Of a stretch of DNA of 64,000 bases, positions 21,182-33,594 are shown piece by piece. Position numbers and translations under genes: made by a program. Location: contig NC_092573.1 of the NCBI RefSeq assembly GCF_037975245.1, forward strand, positions 18,298,265 to 18,362,264, in the 5' to 3' direction. Under the pieces are notes generated by a model, which searched no databases, was not told the DNA's origin, and worked only from the letters and a program-made list of their open reading frames with translations. Source of the stretch: Apostichopus japonicus. Taxonomy: Eukaryota > Echinodermata > Holothuroidea > Aspidochirotida > Stichopodidae. Within the stretch, counting starts at the first letter, position 1; every line of letters starts with the position of its first letter.

Positions 21182-24100
21182 ATGAAGAACTTAAGATGTT
21201 ATGCTCATTGTTTATGATTCTCTCATAAATGAAGTCAACACATCAGTTGAAGTGTACACAAGTATTTTGTGTAATAATAAAGGTGTTTTTGTATATACCA
21301 GGGACAATCGTCTGAGATTGAGGGTAGGGATTGTGGTTGCTTTATGATAGAATTTTTCCAAGAAGGATATTCTGGTAGTTCTGACCTTTGACATGGCATG
21401 AATATTAAATGGTCTAAGGAACTTGTCCACTAAAAGTCCTCAACAAAGATTGATGCTGATTTGTGGTAATTCCCTTGTCTGCCTATGAGATCATCCTAAG
21501 AAGTTTGGTAATGTATTCGGAAACAGACTGGTCAAATTACTCCATAAAAATGTGACCTTTGGAATAAATGGATTGAATATAAATGGTGAAAGTAAATGAG
21601 CTTTGATTGGAGTTAATCCAGAGCTGATTATGTAAATTACTGTAATTATTTCCTTAAGTACAGAAAGAATTTTGTATGTTCACTGAACTGCAGTTTAGAG
21701 GGCATTAGACTCTTTTCTGGGGTCAACTTCTGCTTTCCAGCAGTGCCAAGATTTATTTAGTTGTGATTGGTACTCAGATTGGTGACAACAAGATGGTAAT
21801 ACAATTGTGACAAATAATTAATCAGTATTCAATAATTATAAAACTCTTGTGAATTGTTCGAGTTTCCTGAATGAGCTATAATTAAGTTAGATTTGCATAG
21901 TAACCCTCTTACGACTGTGGTATACTGACCAGACTAGGATAATGTATACAGCTAGAATAGCCATTCATATGTAATTTGCCTTATTATAGTTAGAGCAGCT
22001 GATATTGCTCATAGCAGAATCTGAAGCAACACTTTAAGCTATGGTAAAGTTAGGTCACTTCTTGATTGCATTGTATCATGGCATTGTATCATCTTTTATT
22101 CCCATTTTATGGTACACAATTATTTGAAATTACCCGACATTGCAAAAGTGGCAAGGTTTACTACTAGTTAGTAAAGCTGTATTGTAACCGAAACAAAATG
22201 TTAAATAGTTCAATGATTTCATAAGTAGGCTTCACATCCAAAATGCAGTTGTCTATATAATATATTTCTCTGTTTGGATGTCTATGCTGCATATACTTTA
22301 CATGTCTTGTTGACATCATCAGCTTGTCAAGGCCTGCAAACATTTATTAGCACACGGAGTTGATGCTGAAGGTATTTTATTGTCACTATTGTCTCTGGTA
22401 AGTCCAAATTCTAAAAGCTCTGTATACCTTTTCTTAGGGTATTGTATGGTTCTTGTTTGATGTGGTATACATGGTTATGTAATGTAATAGCAATGACATG
22501 AAAAAAGCTGCTTTTAATGGAGAACCAAACCAAACCATCACTGGAGGGAGAGGCTAGTGAAAAACAACTCCAAACCTTTCAGCTAGATGGGGGGGGGGGG
22601 GGGGATTCTTTAATATTCTATATGGAAGATTTCAAATTAAATGTTTCAATGACAAGACTAACTTGGAGATTTGAGCAAATCACATCATCATGAGATCATC
22701 AATATGGTATACATTTAGATTCCAGCATATTAAGGTGTTCAATAAGATCTAATATTTACATCATTTTCCTTTTAGTTTGATAGGATACAAAAAAACGTTT
22801 GGCCCCCCCCCCCCACTGGCAGCATCCATGGACAAAATGACAGCCCACTATGATCCTTGCCCACACTATTAGAGCTAGAGTTTGAATTTTGGACTTGTTG
22901 TTGGTAGGAAGTATCATTATCATGTATGGTAAAATGTGATGGTTAAGATTGCCTCTCCTTTTTTGAAATAAAACAAGTCAGAAGAACTTGTGAATCTTCT
23001 TTCAGTTTTGAAGAAGCAATTGCTACCACAAGTTGTAAATTACTTTTAAAGTAATATTATAAATAACAGCAGTATTAGAGTGAAATGTAAGCTTTTGTTT
23101 TCTTTTGTTTTGTTCTATGCAGCCAGTTTATTTTTACAACAGTACTCCAAACAGATTGTGATCAAGCATTGTACATTGTGCCTTTTTGAATATAAGCCAA
23201 ATAAATTTTGATACAAGTGTTGATAAAAAATAATATTTGAATTCTCTCTCTTACACTATCGCATTATTCCATATTAACAAAACTTACCGTTTTATGTTCT
23301 TTGTAATGAATTTCAGTTGGCTGTAACAAGTTTCTTTAATTAAATTTTAAAAAAATTGGAAGGGGGGGGGGGGGAATTGTATACACAAAAGACCGGTGCA
23401 TGTAATTTTCTATTTATCTCTTTGAAACAAAAAGCAAGGATTTCACAACTGTTAAGCCTCACACCAATTATAAATTAACATATACATCAACATTTCATCA
23501 AGAAAGATCATATATTACATTTGACGATAATTCAAGTTAAGGTAATTAATTATCGTTTTTAAGGCTTCTACAATATCTATGAATAGAGTGATTCCATGAC
23601 CTGTTGTTTGGAGAGAGCAATGTGGTCCACGCAAATATTATGCAGAACAGAGTGGTCTGAAAATAGTGAGTTACACTCCTGTGTAAACATTACATTTTCT
23701 GCTTGCCATACCTGTAGGCGGTGCAAGAGGCTGTTGAATAACAAACAAAAAGTGTGAGAGGGAGGGCAGATGGAAGATATGCTCCTGAAATCCCCCCCCC
23801 CCTTTCTCCATGAAGAGTTGGGCAATCAGGAAAATACTGTGGTTGAGGAAGAGGAGGAAATAATACTTGTTCAACCTCCAACACCAGAAGGTGGTACACC
23901 AGAATGTTTGCCCCTGTGCTCCAACTCATTCCTCCAGCTATCCTCTCATCATGGAAATCAGGTGAAGACACAGAAAGAGGAAAAACTACCGCCCTACCCT
24001 ACACCACTTTCTCTGTTTCCTCACCTCCCTAAGTGTAAACACCTTTTGGCAGGGACAGTTTGTAGTACAAAATATGAATCATATATATACTGTATAACTT

Positions 24101-25927
24101 CAGATTTAAAGCCTTGTTTGACATACTGTACTGCTGATATAGCACATAAAATATGAAATATTAACCAAAAGACACTGTCCCTGAAATGAATGATTAAAAT
24201 AATTTATACTTAGCACTGTAAATTTGTTTATCAGGTATATGACTTTTTACAGATCTCCCTCCAAAGGAAGTATGAAATGAAAATTATCTGAGTATATATA
24301 TTCATGTGTTAAACCATTCATTGCAAATTAACAATGACTTAACAGACAGCAAAAGATGATCAAATATTACTTGTGGTAATAACAATTAGATAGATGTTCA
24401 AATATTGACAAAATACTGAATATTCATGTCATCGTTATAGCATGCATTAACTACAAGATCCAATCGCCAGTGTTACTACAGTAAGGCAAAATGCATTTCC
24501 TTCACAAATATCTGTCACATACAAGAACATTTCCTCTGGATAGTTTGCAACAGAAGATCTAGATAATTAGTTGCAAAAGATGCAGTATAACCTTTTCCTT
24601 TTATAGTTTTCGTTCAAGTTTGCTTAGTTATTTATCTGAAAACCAGGAGAGCATTAAAGACAATTGGTATATTCAATTCACACATATTTTTCTTTTGTTT
24701 TGCATATAAATGGCAGTTTGCTTTAATGGAGCATACAAATTGATTCAGCAGTATGTAACAAAACAGGAGCCAGTCAAAACATTTTTATTTTGGTTTCAGA
24801 CATAGCAAACCAATTTCAAGCTTAAACTAGACAGCTTTCAAGAACTACAAGAACAAACAGAAAATGTCTATGTGAATATTAACAGAGTAAGTAAATGGAA
24901 AAAGCAAGCCTGACAAGTTCTATTTCAGTTAAAAGAGTTGAAAATAACCCTGAACCATACACATTTGTGCAGTATGCATCTTGGGTTTTTGTAGTTATTT
25001 CATCGCTTGCAATTCAGTCATTGTTAATAAAATTGACAACGTGGTACAGAAGGAGAGTTCCAGGGAATCTAAGGTGTGAGTAATCCCTTACCCTGCCTCC
25101 CCCCCCCCCCATCCATTTTTCTCACTAACACCTCAACATTACATAAAGAAAATACATTCAAGAACATTAAGTAGCCATTATACAGTATCACAAATTAAGT
25201 CCCTCAGTAACCCAGTCATTACTACTGACACCAGATTATCACGGGGTTAGTACCAGCACCATACAATACAGATGTTGAAAAAAAGAGGAGAAAAGTTGGC
25301 TGTTTTTACAAAATAAATTCCTTGCCCCCCCCCAAAAAAAACCCACTAAATCTTTCAAGTTTAAGTCAATTAAAACAAGAACTGCTGGAGAAGTCTATCG
25401 TGAATTAGTTTGGGCTTCTGTTATACAGAACTCGCAAGCCAGGTATTTGCAAGTGTTACTGATGACACAACAAACCAGATGGATAAATGGAGGCTTCAAT
25501 GATCATAGTCCATCATTTCTGGCAATGTCTATAGACTAAGGCACAGAATACTTAAAAGGTGGTGGTTCTTTTTCCTCTCTATCTCTCTCTTTTTTCTTTT
25601 TTTTTCGTGATCTATATTTTAACATTTTGACCATTTTATACTGAATCAACAACCACAAAGAAAGACGAAGTTAAAAATATTTATATTGTATGAATGAAGT
25701 CAGAAAATTGCACGATTGAATTAAAATATATTCTTTTTAGTAGATTGCAATATCAATGAACACCATAGCAACATGAGAAACAAAAGTAAAATAAATGGAA
25801 GACAACTCCACAAATCAAAATTCCTCTTTTAACTTTTTAACCCCACCAGACTTGTACTGTACTCTTGTATACCCTAGTGAGCTTTGTACACTTATATATG
25901 TACTCTAGGCAAATCTAGCATGTATGG
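21182..25927. other. Intergenic or 3'-UTR sequence between convergent genes
   Basis: AT-rich DNA with G/C runs at 22590, 22803, 23363 and 23798. Short frames, such as a Pro-rich one at 23770-24156, show no family similarity and no splice support. Parts may be alternative long 3' UTRs of the PWWP gene or the opposing FAM174-like gene. Confidence 0.45.
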
Positions 25928-26250
25928 TAAGTGCACTGTTTACAAGATTATGCACATGTACTCCTGCTTAGAGCCTTGTACTCATACCTGAGGGGAAGGC
26001 TTTACCGCTAATCATACTCATGCTGTTGTACAGTAAGTACACTGTACACAAGATTATGCACATGTACTCCTGCTTAGAGCCTTGTACTCATACCTGAGGG
26101 GAAGGCTTTACCTCTAATCATACTCATGCTATTGTACAGTAAGTACACTGTACACAAGATTATGCACATGTACTCCTGCTTAGAGCCTTGTACTCATACC
26201 TGAGGGGAAGGCTTTACCTCTAATCATACTCATGCTGTTGTACAGTACTG
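25928..26250 (+). repeat. 106-bp tandem repeat, three copies
   Basis: The unit contains gtaagtacactgtacacaag, attatgcacatgtactcctg, cttagagccttgtactcata, cctgaggggaaggctttacc and atcatactcatgctgttgta. The agattatgc anchors at 25945, 26051 and 26157 are exactly 106 bp apart. The copies are almost identical, so the expansion is recent. Confidence 0.9.
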
Positions 26251-28407
26251 ATACTACACGTCTGATTACTGCAATCAGAAATGGCACTAATTCCCATATC
26301 TATCAATATAGTCTGTAAAAAATATGTTACCTCGACTAATGTCAAGTCCCAGAGTCATGCGACAGTGTGAAGCATCCAACTCTGATTGACACACATTGAT
26401 ACATATATGTTCCTTTAAATTCAAGGTAAGTAACTAGAATGCATAAGTAGAGTGCAGACAGATAAGTGAGGAATGTAGTAAATACAATACACCTAGTAAC
26501 CACCAATACCCCTCTCCCATCCCACCACCCCCCCCCCCTCCAACTCCCCAAAGAAGAAAAAGGAAAGAAAAAAGAACACATTATGCATACCTTTGAATTG
26601 AAAAGTTAAAAATACCATCAAAAAGTCAATGAAAGTAACTTTCTCAAGAAACTTGTGCAGTTCCTGGGGAATACCACACTCTTACAATTACATGTCACAT
26701 AAATGATGGAATGTTATGAAATATAATACCAAAGCATAAGGAATAGTTTGTCTATCTAGGAATCAAATCTTTCAGATCTCCGAATTTAATTCTTGAAATA
26801 ACCTACCTACATGTACTCTACCCGTGTCAGCGAGTTTTGAGATAATGTTAAGGAAAATGATCCAGTTTTGCAGAACTTTTGACATCTGATCACGAGCTGT
26901 AAGCCTACATTTTTAGCTGAACCAGTGAAGGAAAGAGACAGAAGCTAAGAGAACTGAGGTGATTGGGAGCAATGTACTACTATAGTTTAGTGTCCTACAA
27001 ATGTACTTCTGTAGTGTAGCTTCCTACCAATTTCTTCAAATCTTGAGGAAATTTACTATAGATATTACAGTATAAACCGAGGCTGAAACAGCTGAATCAA
27101 AATATACATAACTAAAGAAAAAAAAGATGTTCCATCAGCAAAATGGAGCATATTGACTCCCAAATTCTCCAACTAAATGAAATTTTAACTAATTTAAGTC
27201 ACTTCTCTAAATTTCATGAACAAAACACAGCTGTAACCACTAACATAACAGCACACAGAAAATCACAGAGCAATACAGTGGTGCACAAAGAATGTATGTT
27301 GCTTGTTACTGTAAAATGCATAAAAAGCAACAAAGTCCATCTCAAGTAAAAATGTTTGAGATCCCTTTTCTATTAATATGGCTCATCCCATCACCTCCAA
27401 CCACTAAATTACACTCTGGTAATTTACTGCGATACCATGTATAAAGATTGTACAACAAACTATATAAACACAACAAAAATTAACAAGAGTTTAGGATTGT
27501 CAGAAGTTCGCCACCTCCCCTGGACAGGTGCAGCTACAGAAACACAAAAGTTTAATATCACACTTTTAAATCATGTCAAATAATTTGGTGACATTTTGAT
27601 CGAATAGAGAGGTACAGTACATTCCTGAGACATGTCTGGAAGGTACTGAACCCAAAATGTTATATATATTGCATCCATCATATCATAGCTCGACCTGGAA
27701 ATTGGTTTGAAAATATTGCAAATGTATCTGTTTTTCGTGATTTAACCCTATTGGTACCCTATTAAAAGTCAGTAATTTGGCAGGGCAAGACAGGAGGAGG
27801 AGAACATCGTCATACCAAGTGAGAATCAAGTATCAGATGTGATAGTTTTCAAGCATCATCTCCACACCCTCATCCTTACCATGACTGACATATCCTGCAG
27901 GTATCTTCCTGTTATATGAGGTAAAGGACCAGGCAAAGAATACTGTCCCATGTAATCATTTGTCATCTCCCATCATATTCCCCAACCTAACCATCCACCC
28001 CTTATGACCCCCTATGACTGACGGATACGTCCATGGTCATGCTGATTATGGACGTGTCCGAGAACACTGCAATTGACATGTGGCAATTTAACTCTTCTCC
28101 CTTCCTACTTCCACTAACCCTCATCAGGACTGATGTCTCCATGGTACTGAATAGAGAGTACTGTCACATGTGATCATTTATGTCGTGTCCCCTCCTACTC
28201 CTCCCCCAGCAGCAACCCTTTGATACCCCCACTGATTATGGACCGGGAGGAGACCACTGTCACATGTCACAATTGATGTAATCTCCCCACTTGATGCCCC
28301 CATATTACTCCCATCCATAACCCCACAGGTCATAGACTGGGAAAAATATCACATGTAACAAAGTCCCTATAATATCATCTGCTGCTGTTTTCCAACACCT
28401 CATCACC
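26251..28407 (-). other. Probable 3'-UTR/intergenic DNA downstream of FAM174-like
   Basis: No coding signal. It lies directly 3' of the FAM174-like stop codon. No AATAAA on the minus strand stands out close to the stop; the nearest clear one I see is near 24784. The transcript may be long, or a variant signal may be used. Confidence 0.35.
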
Positions 28408-28537
28408 TCATCTGTTTGTATCAAACACTGTAACATCTTCGTCTTCTTCATCATCATCGTCCAGTGGTCTCAGTTCAACGTCTGTCCCGGATGTCGCCAA
28501 CACACCATACTTTTTTGTCTTCTTATTCTTTCTGCCA
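28408..28537 (-). CDS. FAM174-like: FAM174-like exon 2: cytosolic tail
   Basis: The acceptor on the minus strand is gtttttgcttgaccag. The exon encodes SGRKNKKTKKYGVLATSGTD, then VELRPLDDDDEEDEDVTVFD and TNR, and stops at TGA (28408-28410). This exon holds the motif that identifies the family and is too short to be found as a free-standing frame with a start codon. Confidence 0.9.
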
Positions 28538-29439
28538 CTGGTCAAGCAAAAACAATAACAGCCAAAATGTCAAAACAAAGGGAACACCTTATAATCAAGA
28601 ATATCACACTAGCTTCATATTGAGAACAAACTAATAGCCAGAACTTTTGACAGTACCTCATAAATATTTGTGCAATTTGCTGTCCTTCCCAAATATTGGT
28701 ATATCAAATATAAAATCTAACTTCTGTGTGCAGGCACGCTTCATTGCAAGAAAATTTCCACTGCTAATACAGCCAGTTGCTTCAAGTTTCTCTGGGTGAT
28801 ATCATCCTGGACTATCAGGAACAACATCATGTATGAATGACTAAATGTGGGCATGAACTAAACTTGGGAAATGTGAAGCTAACAATATCCCAAATGACTG
28901 TAGTGTACTCATACTGACATGATGCACCCCAATTTTGAAGAAGACATGGCATGTCAACTTTGTAGAAAAACAAAACAATTTTGTCAGTGTCCATCTTTGA
29001 CATCACACCTGTTGCTTGAAGTTCACTCTTGGTGCAAATCATGTTGAACTTCAAGTGTAATTAACTCAAAAATACCATGTACAGTAGAATTATATCAAAA
29101 TTTCACAGGGAAGCAAAGAATACGTTCTACTTCCAGATCAGTGAAAACTATATGTTCATCTGGAGTATCCCTATTAACTTTTGGAAGGATTAACCCTGGA
29201 CCTTACCTCATTGCCTTTAAGATGAAGAAGACCAACGTTATCACTGTGACAGAGCCCAGGACTATAAGTATCCGATACATATTCTTTGATGATATATAGT
29301 CTCCTGTGTAGCTGTCATCATTTGATTTCGCAGATTCTTCACTGACAGGCTGATGGGTGACTTCATCGTCGCCTCCGTAGACAAGGTAGAAGATGTTTAA
29401 CAATGCCGTAGAGACAAGAAGTGAAGTAACTTTTGACAT
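28408..29439 (-). CDS. FAM174-like: FAM174-family single-pass membrane protein, two exons
   Basis: Small type I membrane protein of the FAM174 family; vertebrate members are membrane/Golgi-associated and poorly understood. Exons on the minus strand are 29439-29207 and 28537-28408, total 363 bases, 120 residues. The junction is ATGAG/GTAAGG to gcttgaccag/TGGC, phase 2. Residues 1-22 (MSKVTSLLVSTALLNIFYLV plus YG) form a signal peptide. Residues 23-53 are a short polar, acidic luminal segment with no N-glycosylation sequon. Residues 54-74 are the membrane helix (MYRILIVLGSVTVITLVFFI). The cytosolic tail has RKNKKTKKYGVL, then TDVELRPLDDDDEEDED and VTVFDTNR. The basic KTKKYGVL, the VEL-x-PL step, the acidic run and the TVFD ending are the family hallmark. 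The intron falls between the helix and the basic tail. Confidence 0.9.
29207..29439 (-). CDS. FAM174-like: FAM174-like exon 1: signal peptide, lumenal part, TM
   Basis: The ATG is at 29437-29439 and the donor is GGCAATGAG/GTAAGG. Reading past the donor gives an immediate stop (AGG TAA), which confirms the exon end. It encodes the signal peptide and the single membrane helix. Confidence 0.9.
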
Positions 29440-30310
29440 GGTTATGATGGTATATCCAGGCTCTCAAATAATCTGTCAGCAACTTTGGTAGAATGAATCT
29501 TCCCTGAAGGATAATGAGAGGAACCGAGGAGATATTATCAACTCTGAAAAAGGAGTACCTGGAGTAGTAGCAATAACGAAATGAAATGGTAGAGATGCAA
29601 GGGGAGTAGGGTTGAGAGCGGATCAGTCGTTTAGTTGTTTGGTGTTTACCTGGGTGACTTTTCTTAAAAAGTGTATCTGAGCTATGTATAGCCTAGCCTT
29701 CTATACCCTAACCTAGCAGTGACAGTACTGTTACTGCCAAAGTTTGTTGTTGTGTGAAAAAGCATTATATACAGTATCTCAACAGCAACTGTGGCACCGT
29801 CGTTAGTGCTCTGTAACTGAGATAGTCAAACGAGCATCAAGTCTGCAGTTCAACCCTGTTAATTTTCTGTTCCTTGGAGCAGGGAAAAGAGTATGAGTAA
29901 AGATATAAAGTTTTTTCATTTAGAACCAAAATGATATAGCCAGTAGTTCCATAGGCTATTGGACATTTCTGATCAGCTCAGTCCAAGCCCTGGGTGAGAG
30001 TGATTGCCATCTAAGGACTCCTATAACACTCCTCTCCCTGACAAGAATCAGTAGATAAACTGTTTTTACAAAATGTTCAATTCCAAGCAACTCTTGTCAG
30101 TAAGAAAGGGAAGATATCAGTGCAAAGACCAAGCTAGAAAAATCTAACCAAAACTGGTCTTGGAAGTTGGAGTTAGAGCCTAGACATTGCAAGTTGTTGT
30201 ACTACACTTTGAGTTTGAGGAATCAAATTGTAATAAATGTAACATATTTACAGTACTATACATTAATATACTTAGCAAGCAAGTGCTAAGTTAATAAAAT
30301 ACAAGGAGTA
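29440..30310. other. 5' flank of FAM174-like gene
   Basis: No protein-coding signal. It should contain the FAM174-like 5' UTR and promoter. I see no convincing TATA box at the expected distance. Confidence 0.35.
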
Positions 30311-30629
30311 ACTATAGAATGCAGGGCCACTCTATGATTCTATCTGCATCCGGATGCGCGGATGCTCAGTCTCACCCTAGTACATATGTGAGTAAAAAAT
30401 GTCCAAGTCCAAGTTCTTTCTTTTTGAGTGGATGCCCGGATGCTTGGATGTGGGGTCAAAAATTTCCTTACTCCTTTCCTAGTACTTCCTTGGTGGATGC
30501 GCGGGTGCGGAGTCAAATTGAAATATGTGATGGAATTTTAGAGGGCGTCATACAAGTACGGACATGTACAGACACACCGCTCATCCGGATGCTGGGAAGA
30601 GTTAATGAATGGCCCTGTATTCTATAATT
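30311..30629. mobile_element. MITE with ~18-bp inverted termini
   Basis: Left actatagaatgcagggcca and right (reverse complement) attatagaatacagggcca match at all but two positions. The interior has repeated ggatgc motifs (catccggatgcgcggatgc, ggatgcccggatgcttgg, tggatgcgcgggtgcgg). A 102-residue open frame across it has no family similarity and is a by-product. A TA or TATA target duplication is possible but cannot be separated from the palindromic end, so the superfamily is unresolved. Confidence 0.6.
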
Positions 30630-31643
30630 GTACCAAATACAATATCAATTATCAGTAAGTTAGGCTTGAGCCTAGACTCTAACTAGGCCTAGCCTAAGGG
30701 CCTATTTTTGGGCTGAGCGCCAACGCCTAGCGTTAGTTAGGCCCAACTTACTCATTTCTCAAGTTTGCTATCACGTATTATAGTCCTTACTGTTAATGTA
30801 TGCCTACAGGCTACAGCCTAACAACAACACTGGCTACAACTCCGGAACCATTCGGTTTTTGGTTAGACCACAGTAAGTAGCCTAACAGTAACACTGCGGG
30901 CTAAGAAAAGTTGAAGCCTAAGTTTAGGCCTAGGCTAGGCTATAATAATAATTGTGCATATGGTACTCTCGGTGTACAGAAAACTACATAATGATGTTCA
31001 ACAAAGGCACTGATTTCTTAGAGCATATTAAAATTACCTCGATTTAGTTAATGCTCTCTAACGGAATAGAACGTATAACACAAGAGCTATGGTAAATCTT
31101 CAGCTAGATGTTTGGTACAAAACAACAATGTGTTTACGCGTCTGTTTACGGTCGCAGGATTATGCATCTTATGCATCTTATGCATCTTAAGCTTAGCGTA
31201 TATATCTCTTTGGCGCAAACAGCGCACATATTGAAAAGTTGAAAAAATTACTAAAACATATATATTACATACTAAGAGCAAACGACAACATCACGTGGAA
31301 AGGTAATATTAATATTAAACAATATTTTCTACACTTTTGACCTGCATAATATACTTTTCTGCCACATATAGACAATATAGAATGGGGATTATCATGGATA
31401 TCTGACCCATACATCTACAAGCGTATAAAGCACGTTAAGTATCCAGGTAAAATCGATGACGTCACCGCCCGTGACATGTTTTGCGCAAGCAGACTATCTC
31501 AAAGATCGTGTTGACAATGTAGAAGTATTACAGTGTGGAACGCCAAAATGATCAAATTACGATAGTTTTTCTTGTTTACGACAAATAATACAGATTATGT
31601 ACGTATACATAACATCTGTATTATTTGATAAGGTAGATCGTAA
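30630..31643. other. Non-coding DNA with a CRE palindrome
   Basis: No gene is seen. It contains three tandem tatgcatctt decamers near 31158-31188 and a full CRE TGACGTCA at 31457-31464. Confidence 0.45.
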
Positions 31644-32484
31644 CAGGGACGTAGCCAGGGGGCAGGGGCGACTGCTCCCCCCTTTCAGTGTCGAAAAAAT
31701 GTTGTTTTTTTAGCATGGTATTTTGTCAGTGCTCTTGATCTTGAATACTCGTCAGCTATAGCTCGATTATAATCGTATTAACATTAAGGATTATTGACTC
31801 AACTGCTTACTTAGTTTGGCAGCTGTAATTAGCTAAATTTAGCCTATAGCCTGTTATAAGCCTACAGTTGGCCACTGTGTAATAAAATACATATTGCCTA
31901 CCTAACCGCACTCGATGGAGTGTCACGAACCGTATGCAAAACGACGTCGACAACGTTCGTTCTCGTCCTTTCTATGATTCGTCTTCAAGTTGTTGCACGA
32001 ACAGCATGTTATGAAGCTAAGCTAGCAATCGTACGTGATACGCACGTCCTATAAATAATGTTTACACTGCTAATACACTACGATAACGATATTTGTTTTT
32101 AGGCCACTGCACATCTGGCTGTCTTACCAAATATGAAAGTTAATATTGTCCATCAAGCAGTTAAGTTCGTCAAATCTATCAAAGTCCAGACATTGGACAA
32201 TAAACAAGAATCATCCTACTTGAAAAATTGTAAAAGTACACTATTTTTGTCTTTCTAATATATTATGTAAAAGAGCATGTAAAAGAATTCAAACAGAAAA
32301 CAAAATCTACTGATAATATGATATCATATGATAATGATGAAACTGGCAAAACATGATTGCACCAGATCGCATCTAAGGACCTTCAATTGTTCAAAAATAT
32401 CTCAAAGAGGAGGGGACCACCCCTCCCCCTTAGACCCCTCCCCATATCAATAGCCCCCCTTTCAAATTCCTGGCCACGTCGCTG
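31644..32484. mobile_element. Non-autonomous hAT-like transposon, perfect 8-bp TSD
   Basis: The ends are CAGGGACGTAGCCAGG on the left and CAGCGACGTGGCCAGG at the right end (reverse complement), 14 of 16 matching. GATCGTAA is duplicated at 31636-31643 and 32485-32492. It shares the right-hand segment gcatctaagg and gaggggac...cccctcccc with the element at 40785-41147 but lacks the ggtggcgc core. No transposase is encoded in 841 bp. Confidence 0.85.
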
Positions 32485-32809
32485 GATCGTAATATTTATA
32501 ATTGAAGTACAAACATGCAATAACCGAATGCGTTCAATTTCTTTCTACTTTGCCTATATCTTATGTCCTTAGCAAGAATGTGTCGCACCGTTTTCTTCAA
32601 GGTTCATGGAAATGTATAAAAACAATCACTGTCTTATTATTAATGTTTCCACAAGAGTGCATGAACAGGCTTACGTCTGGACAAATAAATTATAATAAAC
32701 TGCAATAACTTGATCATAAGTTCCGAAATAAAAATGTCATATAGTGTGGTTATTTGTATAAAAATGCTCAGTATGTTTTGATATGAGTAATCCGTCTTAT
32801 CATTAAGCG

Positions 32810-33586
32810 CATGGGCGGCGATCCTGGGGGGGGGGAAGGGGGGATATATGCCCCATGAAAATGGGTGGAGGGGATGTAATACACCATATCCCCCACCAAA
32901 TGCCAGGGATAAGAATATTTTCATGCCTTTATATGCATCATCGTGAATGTACGGCTCTTTTTTAGCTTCATTTCTCGCCTACCATAAACGCAGTGCGATC
33001 TTTTCAAATAAACCGTCTTTATAAAGCAAGAATAGTTGACTGTAGGCTTCATTGGCCCTATAACAACAAAATGTATTATTGCGCCCACATAGTAGGCCTA
33101 CACACGTACATGTTCCCTCGAACCGCTGAGAATCTCATGTTACCAGGATAATGCTTAATACACGTTTCACCTGGATGCCCTAGCAATCGGTACCTAGGAA
33201 TGTAACTATGTGTAATTGTGTATTGCATGTGTGTAGGCCTATAATAGCCTGCATGAGGCCATTTTCTTCATCGAATAATGTAAAAGAGCTCTCGAACATT
33301 CTAACGTAGCGCCTGAAACAAGATTGACAGGGGCAATTTTCCCAAAATAACACCCGAAATTTAAAAAGAAAAGGATTTTGGATCCTGATTATGAGATATT
33401 TCGGACATGATATCCCTATTTTAAAGTTGGGTATATGCCGCTTGGAAACCTCGGATAGTGCCGTTTCCGGCCATCTAGAGGGTTTGTAAATCCCAAAATT
33501 TTCTTGTGCCAACTCATGGTGGCGCTACGCTTAGATAGTCAACAAGGTCATATCCCCCCACTCGGAAGTACGGATCGCCGCCCATG
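32810..33586. mobile_element. Non-autonomous hAT-like transposon, perfect TIR and TSD
   Basis: CATGGGCGGCGATCC is present at both ends as a perfect 15-bp inverted repeat. The octamer ATTAAGCG is perfectly duplicated at 32802-32809 and 33587-33594. The family core is at about 33445-33535 (agtgccgtttccggccatct, then catggtggcgctacgcttag). This is the freshest-looking insertion in the window, 777 bp, with no transposase. Confidence 0.9.
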
Positions 33587-33594
33587 ATTAAGCG

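Noticed and set aside
30319-30627. 102-codon frame
   Set aside because: It coincides end to end with the inverted-terminus MITE, so it is a by-product of that element.
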